Shown here piece after piece: positions 1-10,844 of a stretch of 64,000 nt of DNA. The notes under the pieces are model-generated. The model did no database searches. It had not been told where the DNA came from and was given only the letters and a program-made list of their open reading frames with translations. Location: contig NZ_KI911783.1 in the NCBI RefSeq assembly GCF_000515415.1, positions 102,501 to 166,500 of the forward strand. Direction: 5' to 3'. The translations under genes were made by a program, and so were the position numbers. Positions within the stretch are counted from its first letter, which is position 1; the number at the start of each line of letters is the position of its first letter. This DNA comes from Bradyrhizobium sp. WSM1417. Its GTDB lineage: Bacteria; Pseudomonadota; Alphaproteobacteria; Rhizobiales; Xanthobacteraceae.

Positions 1-89
1 AAATCACGCAGCTTACTGTCCATCCGGACTAGTAAGTGCGAAGTGATGTTTCGCGGACGACGGTATGAGTAGTCGGTGATCAAACCATC
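1..89 (-). other. rrn internal transcribed spacer between tRNA-Ala and 23S (partial)
   Basis: This is the part of the 16S-23S spacer that follows tRNA-Ala in the direction of transcription (minus strand). The 23S gene would begin left of the window. I see no gene in it. The assignment rests on the order 16S, tRNA-Ile, tRNA-Ala. Confidence 0.8.
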
Positions 90-165
90 TGGTGGAGCCA
101 GACGGGATCGAACCGACGACCTCATGCTTGCAAAGCACGCGCTCTCCCAGCTGAGCTATGGCCCC
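90..165 (-). tRNA. tRNA-Ala (anticodon TGC)
   Basis: On the minus strand these 76 bases fold as a standard cloverleaf. The acceptor stem pairs GGGGCCA with TGGCTCC and is followed by discriminator A and an encoded CCA. The anticodon loop reads CTTTGCAAG with anticodon TGC, and the T arm carries GGTTCGATCC. It lies 33 bases downstream of tRNA-Ile inside the 16S-23S spacer, the usual bacterial arrangement, and is released by processing of the rrn transcript. Confidence 0.98.
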
Positions 166-198
166 GTAACCAGAAGACGAATGCTCACTCGATGAGTG

Positions 199-275
199 TG
201 GTGGGCCTGGGAAGACTTGAACTTCCGACCTCACGCTTATCAAGCGCGCGCTCTAACCAACTGAGCTACAAGCCC
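199..275 (-). tRNA. tRNA-Ile (anticodon GAT)
   Basis: On the minus strand this is a 77-base cloverleaf. The acceptor arms are GGGCTTG and CAGGCCC, followed by A and an encoded CCA. The anticodon loop contains GAT (TTGATAA) and the T arm reads AGTTCAAGTCT. It is the first tRNA of the rrn spacer, about 186 bases after the 16S 3' end. Confidence 0.98.
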
Positions 276-455
276 CTAACGCATATCCAGTCAAGGACCA
301 GGGATTCTGCAAGGTTGCAGCCCCAGCGCGTGTTCGTCCGCGAAGAAAGAGAAACGAAGACGGCGAAATCCCGCCAATGCAGCTCAACGATCCTGACGAC
401 CGTTGGCCACTGATGTTTCTAAAACGGTTCGATAGAAGCAAGCTTCTGAAGAACC

Positions 456-1951
<1,496 letters not shown>

Positions 1952-2371
1952 GGACTTGAACTTTGAACCGGCTGATCACAACGTTTTGACGAGGTCCCAC
2001 CATTTTTCATCGACCGAAGTCGATGAGCTGCCCGCGATTCACATCGCTGGCAACGATGGTGTAACCTTAAAACGTGTACCGCCGAAGTCTTTCGTCCCCT
2101 CTCAGAACTCAAAAGCCGAAGCTCTTCAGTATCCGAGAGGCGCAAGGACTCCGCCGTCCACGTTTCTCTTTCTTCATCTTCACTTGTCAAACAGCCCGGG
2201 ACCAGGAGGCCCCAACCTTCCAGAGAGGAAGGGTTCCGACACCCTTACCGACGATGGATGAACTCCAATCGACTTACGTCGACTGTTGTGTCACTCAACA
2301 AGGTGAGGAGCATCAGTGGCGCGTTCGCTCGCCTTGGTCAGTGACCCGGCGGCGCCGCGCTCAGTGGTCGG
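1952..2371 (-). other. rrn 5' leader, no gene
   Basis: This is the transcribed leader between the predicted rrn promoter and the 16S 5' end, about 415 bases. It includes a near-perfect hairpin at about 2211-2233 (AACCTTCC against GGAAGGGTT, one bulge) that could take part in RNase III processing. I found no convincing boxA and no coding signal; the open frames here lack ribosome-binding sites. Confidence 0.6.
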
Positions 2372-2401
2372 GTTATAGGCCCCACCCATCGGGGTTGTCA
2401 A
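2372..2401 (-). promoter_or_regulatory. Predicted sigma-70 promoter of the rrn operon
   Basis: On the minus strand a perfect -35 box TTGACA (2396-2401) is followed after 18 bases by TATAAC (2372-2377), one mismatch from the consensus -10. Transcription would start near 2365. The GC-rich stretch just after the -10 box fits a stringently controlled rrn promoter. Expression level and start site are inferred. Confidence 0.75.
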
Positions 2402-2504
2402 CGACCATTGTCAGAAAATCGTCGCACGGTGGATTGTTCGAAAAATCCACGCAATTACAGCAGGTTAGAAAGTCGCCGAGCGGCTGGATCGGGCCGGCGC
2501 GGAG

Positions 2505-2527
2505 AAAAAACCCAAAAAAAGTTTGGG
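2505..2527 (-). terminator. Terminator-like hairpin upstream of the rrn promoter
   Basis: Read on the minus strand, CCCAAA, a CTTTT loop and TTTGGG form a 6-bp stem followed directly by six T residues. The stem is A/T-rich at the loop side, so it is weaker than a classical terminator. It lies about 105 bases before the rrn promoter and no minus-strand gene precedes it, so an insulating role is only a guess. Confidence 0.4.
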
Positions 2528-2995
2528 CCCCAGGGGGCTCCGGAGGCGGCGCGGAGGCGCCTTGAACGCGGCTTGGACGTGACTTGGAGCGCCCGCCCCT
2601 GGAAGGCCCCTGGCGCCCAGCCGTTTCCGGAAACTTTTCCATATTAGGCGCCGTACTTGAGCCACAATCCCCCGGCGTTCTGGTACAGACAAAGCTAGAA
2701 TCGCAGGGATGCCAGTGGGGGCTGCCGGCGGTTTGTGTGGGGTCAGAGGAAGGCGATCATCCGATGAAGCGGCCTTCTTCAGACATTCGAGACACATCGA
2801 GAGATCTTTTTCCGCTTAGCTGTTCGTAATTTCGGCCGGTCCGTCATATGGGCCTTCTGACCGCGGACGCCTATGCGGCTTGCCTTTTCCAGAGACGCCC
2901 CGAAGGGGGCGGCGTAAGGAGGGGCTCAAAACAGGGTTGCTCGGAACGGGACTGCTCGACATCGGGCTCTCGGGTCGTTGATTGGGGGACTTGGG
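2528..2995. other. Intergenic region, no gene recognised
   Basis: This stretch of about 470 bases separates the divergent rrn operon and the M23 peptidase gene. It contains a 12-bp palindrome GTTTCCGGAAAC at 2623-2634. Short open frames on both strands have no ribosome-binding site or family resemblance. The promoter for the peptidase gene must lie here but I could not pick one with confidence. Confidence 0.5.
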
Positions 2996-5059
2996 TTGAA
3001 CCACAGGACGTCACGCGGCGCTTACGGGCGTGAGACCGGGATCATCGATCTCGGCCACGAGCCGCCGCTGTCCGTCGATGGTTCCGAAGCCGCCGTCATC
3101 GATCGCCGCCGTGTCTCGGTGCAATGGTTCAGCGGGACGATTCTAACCGGACTTTGCGGCGCAGCCCTGATCGGCGGCGCCGTTTTCGCTTCGCTCGACG
3201 GTGAGATGACTTTCGCCAAGGTGCCGGAGCGCGTCGAAGGCGCGCTGCGCGGCGCATTCGGCGCAGCCGACCGCGCCGCCACGCTGCACAAGAGCGACCG
3301 CCTGCCGCCGCCGAACGAATCCACGGCCTCGCGTAACATCGTGCGCGTATCGACCGTCGCCCGCGTCGGCAACCGCGACGTGATGCGGGTGCGTCCCTTC
3401 ATCCGGATTGCCGGCAATCTGTCGATGACGACGAGCGACCTGTCGGCGAAGATCCCGCCATTCAACGCCCAGCGCCTTCTCACCGATGTCGGGTCCGATC
3501 CGAAGGCGGCATCCGAGGATCCCAACAATCCGGAAGCCGTCGAACCCGACGCCGAGGTCTCCTTCGTCACCAAGGACCTCTCCCAGGTGCTGCCGAAAGC
3601 CAAGATTTCCGCAGTGGTGGCGCTCGACGACATCCTGATGCGGGTCCGCGATGCCGCCAACTGGCGCGGCAATGGCGGGGTGCGCTACGCCGCGCTCTCC
3701 AATGCTGCGGCCGACGTCTCCGGCGCGACCGGCCCGTCCGACATCAGAAGCGCCTACGCCACCGAAGTGTCGCCGTCCGACCCCTATGCCGGCTTCGAGA
3801 CGCGCGTGGTGCCGGAAAACGTCACGCTGCTGCCGAAGACCAAGGAACAGATCACCGGCGGCAATCCCAACGGCGAACGCGTTCACGTGGTCAAGAAGGG
3901 CGACAGCGTCGCCGGCGTGCTGCGCGATCTCGGCGCCACGGCCGAGGAGATCAAGGCGATCACCGCGACGCTCGGGCCGCGCGGCCGCGACGGCGGCCTG
4001 AAGGAAGGCGAGAAGCTGCGCATCCTGATGGCGCCCGCAAGCCCCGGCGCCCGTCTGCAGCCCTACCGCGTCGTCATCGCCAACGAGACCATGGTCGAGG
4101 CAATCGCGGCGCTGTCCGATCTCGGCAAATACGTCGCGGTCGACGTCTCCAGCATGAATACCGTCGCCGACGCGGCGGCGAACGCCAACAGCGACGACGA
4201 TGACGACGATGACGGCACCGGCGTGCGGCTCTACCAGAGCATTTACGAGACCGCGATGCGCAACAAAGTGCCGATGCCCGTCATCGACGACATGATCAAG
4301 ATCTACTCCTATGACGTCGATTTCCAGCGCAAGGTCGCGCCGGGCGATTCATTCGACGTGTTCTATGCCGGTGAGGACGAAGGCGTGACGGCGAGCGAAA
4401 AGAACGACGTGCTGTTCGCTTCGCTCACGCTCGGCGGCGAGACCAAGAAATACTACCGCTACCAGAGCCCCGACGACGGCGTCGTCGACTACTATGACGA
4501 GACCGGCAAGAGCGCGAAGAAGTTCCTGGTGCGCAAGCCCGTCAACAACGCCATCATGCGCTCCGGCTTCGGCGGCCGCCGTCACCCCATCCTCGGCTTT
4601 GTGAAGATGCATACCGGGGTCGACTGGGCCACCTCCTACGGCACGCCGATCTTCGCCTCCGGCAACGGCGTGATCGAGAAGGCCGGCCCCGAGGGCGGCT
4701 ACGGCAAATACATCCGCATCAAGCACAACAACGGCTACGAGACCGCCTATGGCCATATGTCGGCCTTCGCCAAGGGCATGGAGCCCGGCAAGAAGGTGCG
4801 GCAGGGCCAGGTGATCGGCTTCGTCGGTTCGACCGGCGCGTCGACCGGCCCGCACGTCCACTACGAAATCCTGGTCAACGGCCGCTTCGTCGATCCGCTC
4901 CGTGTGAAACTGCCGCGCGGCCGCTCGCTGGAAGGCCCGATGCTGGCCGGCTTCGAGAAGGAGCGCGACCGGCTCGACGGCATGATGAGCGGCCGCGCCG
5001 GCGCCATCGCCCGGATGTCGGACGCAACCGGCGGTCCGTTGCAGGTCACCAACAGGTAA
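2996..5059 (+). CDS. M23-family murein metallopeptidase with membrane anchor
   Basis: Predicted cell-wall hydrolase of the LytM/M23 class, about 687 residues. A single membrane-spanning segment lies near residues 44-66, after a short cytoplasmic tail. A LysM/OapA-like segment (VHVVKKGDSVAGVLRDLG) sits near 293-345. The C-terminal M23 domain carries the zinc ligands in MHTGVD (about 537-542) and HVHYE (about 619). A run of seven aspartates separates the middle and C-terminal parts (about residues 400-406). M23 enzymes cleave peptidoglycan cross-links, usually in growth or division, so this one should act in the periplasm. I chose the TTG at 2996 because GGGGGA precedes it at good spacing; an in-frame TTG lies at 2978. 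It stands alone, divergent from the rrn operon. Confidence 0.9.
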   Translation: MNHRTSRGAYGRETGIIDLGHEPPLSVDGSEAAVIDRRRVSVQWFSGTILTGLCGAALIGGAVFASLDGEMTFAKVPERVEGALRGAFGAADRAATLHKSDRLPPPNESTASRNIVRVSTVARVGNRDVMRVRPFIRIAGNLSMTTSDLSAKIPPFNAQRLLTDVGSDPKAASEDPNNPEAVEPDAEVSFVTKDLSQVLPKAKISAVVALDDILMRVRDAANWRGNGGVRYAALSNAAADVSGATGPSDIRSAYATEVSPSDPYAGFETRVVPENVTLLPKTKEQITGGNPNGERVHVVKKGDSVAGVLRDLGATAEEIKAITATLGPRGRDGGLKEGEKLRILMAPASPGARLQPYRVVIANETMVEAIAALSDLGKYVAVDVSSMNTVADAAANANSDDDDDDDGTGVRLYQSIYETAMRNKVPMPVIDDMIKIYSYDVDFQRKVAPGDSFDVFYAGEDEGVTASEKNDVLFASLTLGGETKKYYRYQSPDDGVVDYYDETGKSAKKFLVRKPVNNAIMRSGFGGRRHPILGFVKMHTGVDWATSYGTPIFASGNGVIEKAGPEGGYGKYIRIKHNNGYETAYGHMSAFAKGMEPGKKVRQGQVIGFVGSTGASTGPHVHYEILVNGRFVDPLRVKLPRGRSLEGPMLAGFEKERDRLDGMMSGRAGAIARMSDATGGPLQVTNR

Positions 5060-5214
5060 AAGCCGGCGACCGGCCGAGATCGGCCGATCATCTTCAAACA
5101 CGATCCGGGTTTGACGTCGTCGCACGAGGCCGCTTGGCCGCATCACAACGTCAAGTTTCGTTTGCCAAAGCGGCATGAGGAGCGAATACTTTCCAAAAAA
5201 CGGGAGGTCTCGCC

Positions 5215-6834
5215 ATGAAGAACAGGCTCGCCTGCGCAGCCTTCGTTGCTGCGGTCGTCTCCGCCACCAGCGTTTCGGCCGAAAACTGGGAGGTCACCAA
5301 GCTTGTCCCGGGCTCGGCGTTCCACGGCGTGCACGGCCTTGCGATCGACAAGGCCGACCATCTGTTTGCCGGCAGCGTCGCGGGCGCGGCGCTCTACGAG
5401 GTCGACATCGCCGGCGGAACCGCCAAGGTTGCAATCCCCGCTCCGGTCGGAATGGCCGACGACATCGCATTCGCCCCCGACGGCACCATGGCCTGGACCG
5501 GATTCCTGGCCGGCGATCTCTATTCGCGCAAGGGCGACGGCCCGATCAAGAAGCTCGCCAGCGGCCTTCCCGGCATCAACTCGCTCGCTTACCGCAAGGA
5601 CGGCAGACTCTACGCCACCACCGTCTTCCTCGGCGACGCGCTCTATGAGATCGATGTCGAGGGCGTCAAACCGCCGCGCCAGATCATGGAGAAGATGGGC
5701 GGCCTCAACGGCTTCGAGTTCGGCCCTGACGACAAGCTCTACGGTCCGCTCTGGTTCAAGGGACAGGTCGCAAAGGTCGACATCGACAAGGCCGAGCTGA
5801 CCGTCGTCGCGGACGGCTTCAAGGTCCCGGCCGCGGTGAACTTCGATTCCAGGGGCAATCTCTGGGTGGTCGACACCGCGCTCGGGCAACTCGTTAGCGT
5901 TGATCCCAAATCGGGCGCCAAGACCATGGTCGCGCAATTGAAGCCGTCGCTGGACAATCTCGCGATCGACGACAAGGACCGCATCTACGTCTCCAACATG
6001 GCCGACAACGGCATCCAGGAGGTCGATCCGGCGACCGGCCAGGCGCGGCAGGTCATCATCGGCAAGCTCGCTTTGCCCGGCGGCATCGGCGTCACATCAG
6101 AGAACGGCAAGGATACGATCCACGTCGCCGACGTGTTCGCCTATCGCACGGTGGACGGCGCGACCGGCGAGGTCACCGAGAAGGCCCGCATGCACGCCGC
6201 CGGCGTCACGCTCGAATATCCGATGAGCGCGACGGCGAAGGGCAACGACGTGGTCCTGTCGAGCTGGTTCACCGGCACGGTGCAGGTGATCGATGGCAAG
6301 ACCGGCGCCACCCGCGACATGCTGCACGGCTTCAAGGCGCCGCACGACGCGCTCGTGCTCGCGGACGGCAGCATTCTGGTCGCCGAGCTCGGCACCAAAT
6401 CGCTGGTCCGCATCAGCGGCGAGCACGGCAAGGACCGCACGGCGATGATCGGCGGCCTCGAGGGCCCGGTCGGGCTGGTCGCCGGACCGCGTGGCGAGGT
6501 CTATCTGACCGAAGCCTTTGCCGGCGTCGTCTCGATGATCGAGAGCAACGGTGAAAAGACGGTCATCGCCAAGGACCTGAAAATGCCCGAAGGCATCGCA
6601 CGCGCCAGCGACGGCAAGCTGATCGTGGCGGAGGTGGGCGCCAAACGGTTGATCGAGATCGCGCCGGAGAATGGCACGATCACCGAGATCGCGGCCAATC
6701 TCCCGATCGGCCTCGTGGGTGCGCCCGGAGGGCTGCCCAGCAATATCCCGACGGGTGTGGGGGTTGGCGCGAGCGGCGTGATCTATTTCAGTTCAGACAT
6801 CGAGAACGCGATCTACAAGGTGGTGAGGAAGTAG
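5215..6834 (+). CDS. Exported NHL/SMP-30-like beta-propeller protein
   Basis: A 539-residue protein with a clear Sec signal peptide (MKNRLACAAFVAAVVSATSVSA, cut after residue 22) and repeated blade-like units with DG/DD turns and GL or GI starts. This is the pattern of SMP-30/gluconolactonase/LRE-like or NHL six-bladed propellers, with enough length for two propellers. The start is supported by GGGAGG upstream of the ATG at 5215. It should be periplasmic. Family members include lactonases, but no catalytic metal set could be assigned by eye, so substrate and activity are open. It follows the peptidase by 155 bases and may have its own promoter. Confidence 0.75.
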   Translation: MKNRLACAAFVAAVVSATSVSAENWEVTKLVPGSAFHGVHGLAIDKADHLFAGSVAGAALYEVDIAGGTAKVAIPAPVGMADDIAFAPDGTMAWTGFLAGDLYSRKGDGPIKKLASGLPGINSLAYRKDGRLYATTVFLGDALYEIDVEGVKPPRQIMEKMGGLNGFEFGPDDKLYGPLWFKGQVAKVDIDKAELTVVADGFKVPAAVNFDSRGNLWVVDTALGQLVSVDPKSGAKTMVAQLKPSLDNLAIDDKDRIYVSNMADNGIQEVDPATGQARQVIIGKLALPGGIGVTSENGKDTIHVADVFAYRTVDGATGEVTEKARMHAAGVTLEYPMSATAKGNDVVLSSWFTGTVQVIDGKTGATRDMLHGFKAPHDALVLADGSILVAELGTKSLVRISGEHGKDRTAMIGGLEGPVGLVAGPRGEVYLTEAFAGVVSMIESNGEKTVIAKDLKMPEGIARASDGKLIVAEVGAKRLIEIAPENGTITEIAANLPIGLVGAPGGLPSNIPTGVGVGASGVIYFSSDIENAIYKVVRK

Positions 6835-7055
6835 CGGCGGCCAGCGGAATCTGGCTGCGAGGGAGCCGGTCCGCCGGCTCCCGATCAGAGGCTAACGGGA
6901 CCGACCACCACGAGGATCGCTCCATGACGCGCCTCTCACGCGACGATGGCGACGGGTGCGCGAGCTGGTGGATATTCCTTCGGAGCTTGAGGCGGCGGAG
7001 GACGAAGATGAGGCTACGAGCGTTCCTCCCGTCGAGTAGGTCGACCATCGCCAAT

Positions 7056-7421
7056 TCAGTGCCAAGCACAGACTTTCGCACGGCGATTGGACCAGCAGGC
7101 CCCTTTTCGTCTCAATGGGCCCAGGTCCGAATGCGCATGACTTTCAGCAGCGACCCCATTCCAATAACCATGCGCCGTCAAGGGCGTGCCCTCAAGGCTC
7201 ACATACGCAAAATATTTCGAGCTTGATTGATCGGCCACGCCGACGGTGAAGCTGCCGCCAGGATGAATCTCGATATTGCATCGCCCCTTGAGGAAGGTCC
7301 GACCGTCCATCACGATCAGGCATCTTCCTTCAACCGCCTGGCTCGACACAGTTGATTCGGCAAGGGCTACACCCAGGCAAACGATTGTAAGTGCCATTGT
7401 GCTCCAGCGCCGAGCCGGCAT
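7056..7421 (-). CDS. Small exported protein of unknown function
   Basis: A 121-residue protein whose N-terminus (MPARRWSTMALTIVCLGVAL) looks like a Sec signal peptide. The mature part carries several cysteines (GRCLIV, KGRCNIEI, KGACW, AKVCAW), which suggests disulphide bonding in the periplasm. AAGGA lies eight bases before the ATG at 7421. It is the last gene of the minus-strand accessory block (7-12 kb), 81 bases after the lysin gene, and could be co-transcribed with it. I recognise no characterised family. Confidence 0.65.
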   Translation of the reverse strand: MPARRWSTMALTIVCLGVALAESTVSSQAVEGRCLIVMDGRTFLKGRCNIEIHPGGSFTVGVADQSSSKYFAYVSLEGTPLTAHGYWNGVAAESHAHSDLGPLRRKGACWSNRRAKVCAWH

Positions 7422-7502
7422 TGCGACTATCCTTCGAGCCGTTAGTGGACCTCTCCGCTAGAAGCGAGCGCTGTGAACATGCCACAAGATCTCGAAAGAT
7501 TG

Positions 7503-9344
7503 CTACGCTGTGACCGCAAAATGAATGTGATTACCGTGGTCACTTATTGTCCCCGGCGAGAACGGATGCGGGTGCCCTTCATTGAAATTGAACTTGTTCG
7601 GATCATTGTGCGGGTTGATAATGCGGGCGTCGAAGATCAGCTCGTCAATTCGGAGCTCGGTGACCATCTGTTGTGTCGCAATCTGCGGCAACAGCGCGCC
7701 GGCAATTTCCTGGTTCCCGATATCGACAGCTCGACCGATGTTGTGAAAACTTCCTCCCCCTGATCGCACCAGAGAACTGATTTGGATGTGCGGAGTCAAA
7801 TCGCACAATCGCAGGACCAACGCCTGCAGCTTTGGGGTCACTTTCGTTCCAGTATTGAGCCCGAGTAGTTGCTCCCTCAGAATCGGCGAGTCGAAAGTAA
7901 TCCGTCCATCGCTGATCAACTGTTGCAGGCTATTGGCCTGCGTTCCGGGAGTTCCTGCCCCCCTGAACGCGCCCAGCGCGCGGCGCGCCCACATGATCCG
8001 ATCATCCATCGCGACGACGCCGGCGACTTCGAACTCCAGCTCGAAGATCTCGGTCGCCTTTTCCAGAGTCGCCGTTGATTTCAGGTGAGGCACGACGCTC
8101 TTCTTAGACGTCTCCAGCTCAAGCTTCAGAAATCCGTAGTTGGCTTTGTCGCTCTCTCGAACGAGGTTGTTGTCGCTGCAGAACTTCTCAAAGAGCACGC
8201 GGCGATCACCCGTCCATTGACACCAACCAAATCCGCCCGGAGGCACTCTCGGGTGACGTTCCTGGAATAGCGTGAAACCTCCGGTTTCGCGGCCCATATT
8301 CCCGAGAATTCCGGCGGCCTGAAAATCGGTGAACTCGAAATCCCTGATCAGGTCGCGCATGATGCCCGGGGCCTTTTCGGTGAATGTCGTACCGCCACCA
8401 CTGGATTCGGGCACGCTGACGAGCGGAACGGCCTCGGGAATGAATTCCTTGATGTCGTCGAACGCCTGATTCAGCGTCTTGTCGAGAAGACTTTCTATCT
8501 CGGTGACGACATCATTCAGAGATTTCTGCCCTTTGGTTTTATCGGCCTCGGGGCTCGCGCCATCCGACTTCGGGGCTTCCTTGCCGAAAAACTTGTCGCC
8601 ACGGGCCTGGTGCAAAGCCGTGACCTCGGCGTCGGACAGGGTATCGCGCAGGAATTTGGTGAACGGCAGATTGTGATTGGCGCTGGTCGCATGCGCGTCC
8701 CGGATCGCGAGCGCGGCGGCGGGACTGTCGGTCAGGTAGGCGAAAAGAATGTCGAGGAGCTGCGGCACAAAGGGATCGGTCGAACCGGGCGGCGTACGCA
8801 ATTGGCTCAACGCCTTTCGGTCCGAATGCATCCGGAATGCCGCCGCTGGGATTTGAAAGATCGGGTGATCGCGATCCGAATCTTCGGCATCTACCGCGAG
8901 TGCGCCCCCGTTCTGCGTAAAGCTCTTCCATTCCTTGGTTGAGACCTGCATCGGGCCAACGCCGTCGGACCCAGGAACTAGCAGGCCGGCGTTAGTAACG
9001 TCAGTCTCAATAATCGCGCGCGCCAGGAGAAAATCCGCAAGGACGAAAAACGGTCTGATCGTCACGGAATCATTGAACGTCACTTCCGCAAAAACGCATT
9101 TTTGCACCACGCCTGCACGCTCGACCGGCGGTCTATCGCCATCAACGCTCTCCACGCATGATGCCTTGAGCACAAACCCCTTATCCGCTTGCAGCGGACC
9201 AACATCGACCGTGAGCCACTTCCCGTCTTCGCTAACCGGACACTCGCCAAGGTCCTGGCGTGGCTCGAGTGATCTCTTCGCCTTCGACGTCTCCGATTGC
9301 TTTGCCCGCAAGATGGCAAAATCGTCACCAACTCTGAATTTCAT
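7503..9344 (-). CDS. Predicted multidomain peptidoglycan-degrading protein (phage tail lysozyme-like)
   Basis: A 613-residue protein without signal peptide or membrane segment. The N-terminus looks like a small beta domain. Residues about 80-200 resemble a lysozyme/transglycosylase fold (IIETD, then GPMQVSTKEW). The middle matches the phage tail lysozyme type: GNMGRETGGF with a catalytic-type Glu, GFGWCQWTG and WARRALGAF. The C-terminus has GRAVDIGN and GNHIHFAV, the His/Asp spacing of LAS-type (M15-like) peptidases. It should cut both glycan and peptide bonds if all domains work. The ATG at 9344 is chosen because GGGAG precedes it; a longer frame starts at 9404. It follows the lipoprotein gene by 34 bases, so the two are probably co-transcribed. 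How it reaches the cell wall is unknown. Confidence 0.7.
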   Translation of the reverse strand: MKFRVGDDFAILRAKQSETSKAKRSLEPRQDLGECPVSEDGKWLTVDVGPLQADKGFVLKASCVESVDGDRPPVERAGVVQKCVFAEVTFNDSVTIRPFFVLADFLLARAIIETDVTNAGLLVPGSDGVGPMQVSTKEWKSFTQNGGALAVDAEDSDRDHPIFQIPAAAFRMHSDRKALSQLRTPPGSTDPFVPQLLDILFAYLTDSPAAALAIRDAHATSANHNLPFTKFLRDTLSDAEVTALHQARGDKFFGKEAPKSDGASPEADKTKGQKSLNDVVTEIESLLDKTLNQAFDDIKEFIPEAVPLVSVPESSGGGTTFTEKAPGIMRDLIRDFEFTDFQAAGILGNMGRETGGFTLFQERHPRVPPGGFGWCQWTGDRRVLFEKFCSDNNLVRESDKANYGFLKLELETSKKSVVPHLKSTATLEKATEIFELEFEVAGVVAMDDRIMWARRALGAFRGAGTPGTQANSLQQLISDGRITFDSPILREQLLGLNTGTKVTPKLQALVLRLCDLTPHIQISSLVRSGGGSFHNIGRAVDIGNQEIAGALLPQIATQQMVTELRIDELIFDARIINPHNDPNKFNFNEGHPHPFSPGTISDHGNHIHFAVTA

Positions 9345-9378
9345 CAGCAGCTCCCAACTCGCCCAAGTGACGACAAGC

Positions 9379-10698
9379 TCATAACCCCTGCAACACGTCG
9401 GCAATATCCCTGGTCCATTGCCTGGCCATCGAAAACGGACGATCCTTCAATTTGCCGGCATTGGCCTGCTTTCCGGCGAGCGACTGCCGCACCAGCGCGA
9501 TCCTGTCGCGCGCGTCGTTGAGTGACGTCGTCAGCGGAAGGTCGTTAAGCCCCGGCAATTTCTCCGTGTTCAAGAGTTTGATGATGGCGCTGACGTCGGT
9601 GAGCGTGCCGTTCTTCGTCAGCCGCCGCTCGAAATAATTCTGCGCCGCGCTCTTGTTGCAAGGCGCTTCACCGATCAGGAGATCCCGTTCCTTTGTATCG
9701 ATCTTTCCGTCTGCGGTTATCTTCTTCGCGTCCGCCACCCGTTCGGTACTGGTTTCCTCGAATATCGCGATATGAGACGACGTGGTCGATTGGACCCCGG
9801 GCGGCTGGCCAACCTCTTCCTTGGGCACGCACATCACGTTCTGAAGCAGCGTGATGGTGCTGATCGGAAATTGTGCGGGGACGTAGTCCTTGAACCACAC
9901 CGCGAATTCTGGATGCGGGACTTTCAGGCCACCACGATCTGGAGGGGTTGTCGGCGCAGGATCGCGAGCCCTAAACGGCGTCAGCGTGGGGAGCACGGGA
10001 CCGGCACCTGGAGCTGTCCCGGTTTGCTTGAACACGGTCACCGTTGAATTAATGTTTGCCGAGATCGTCATCGGCATGCAGATCGACAGATAGGTTCGCA
10101 GCGTGTGGACGGCGAACGGCTTGTTGTCGATCGACGACGAGACCTTGAGCAGATCCTCCCGAAAGACCTGGCGGTTTCCGACAACAACAGTCTGCACCGT
10201 GGTGTGGTCGACCTGTAGCAGCAACGAATTGAAATTGCCGACCGTGTTGGTGGCCAATCCGAAGGCTGCCGAAACCGCAGCCAACCCGACCGCACTGACA
10301 CCCGTCACGTTGGGGTTCGTGAGCGCGTCAACCGCGAAGCGCACCGCACTGATTTCGGTCAGTATCGCGGCATTCTCCCGCCTTTTTTGATCGAGCCACG
10401 CCAAATAGGAATCGCAACGCGCATCGATGTCGTTCAGGCCTGCCTGAACAATCAAGGGCCAAACGTTGGACGGCACGACGTGATCAGCGCAGCTAGGCAC
10501 GTTAGGGCCGATTCGGGATTCGGATTGCCGACAGAGATAGTCCAGATAGACATTCAGAAACTCGGTGGCCGCCGCGGTATCCGCCGTGTAGAGCTCCGTA
10601 CCGATGCCCTGGCGGAAATACTCCCTTTCGTTCGGGTTACACGCCGCCACGGTCAGTGCGATCCCCAAGCACGCAACGATCGCCCAAACGCTACGCAT
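9379..10698 (-). CDS. Lipoprotein of unknown function
   Basis: A protein of about 439 residues that starts with a type II (lipoprotein) signal peptide: MRSVWAIVACLGIALTVAAC, with lipobox TVAAC. The mature part contains several dispersed cysteines, a predicted helical region with alternating Ala/Val/Gly (about 110-150) and a Pro/Thr-rich linker (about 235-265). I recognise no family. The ATG at 10698 is preferred because it places the lipobox correctly; the frame is open up to 10761. It lies just upstream of the lysin-like gene and is probably a partner or anchor in the envelope, which is inference from context only. Confidence 0.7.
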   Translation of the reverse strand: MRSVWAIVACLGIALTVAACNPNEREYFRQGIGTELYTADTAAATEFLNVYLDYLCRQSESRIGPNVPSCADHVVPSNVWPLIVQAGLNDIDARCDSYLAWLDQKRRENAAILTEISAVRFAVDALTNPNVTGVSAVGLAAVSAAFGLATNTVGNFNSLLLQVDHTTVQTVVVGNRQVFREDLLKVSSSIDNKPFAVHTLRTYLSICMPMTISANINSTVTVFKQTGTAPGAGPVLPTLTPFRARDPAPTTPPDRGGLKVPHPEFAVWFKDYVPAQFPISTITLLQNVMCVPKEEVGQPPGVQSTTSSHIAIFEETSTERVADAKKITADGKIDTKERDLLIGEAPCNKSAAQNYFERRLTKNGTLTDVSAIIKLLNTEKLPGLNDLPLTTSLNDARDRIALVRQSLAGKQANAGKLKDRPFSMARQWTRDIADVLQGL

Positions 10699-10844
10699 CG
10701 ATGCAATCCCGCGATTTAAATGGAGTATTTGACGACCCTCGATCAAATTGCTCAAAAGCATTCACATGTCCCCAACCATCGAAGAATCGTCTGAACGGCG
10801 GCTGGTGATTCATTGCGTCGTCGATATTGCGCACGACTCGTTCC

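Noticed and set aside
6924..7226. 100-residue plus-strand frame after the beta-propeller gene
   Set aside because: Overlaps the better supported minus-strand exported-protein gene and has Arg/Ser-rich shadow composition.
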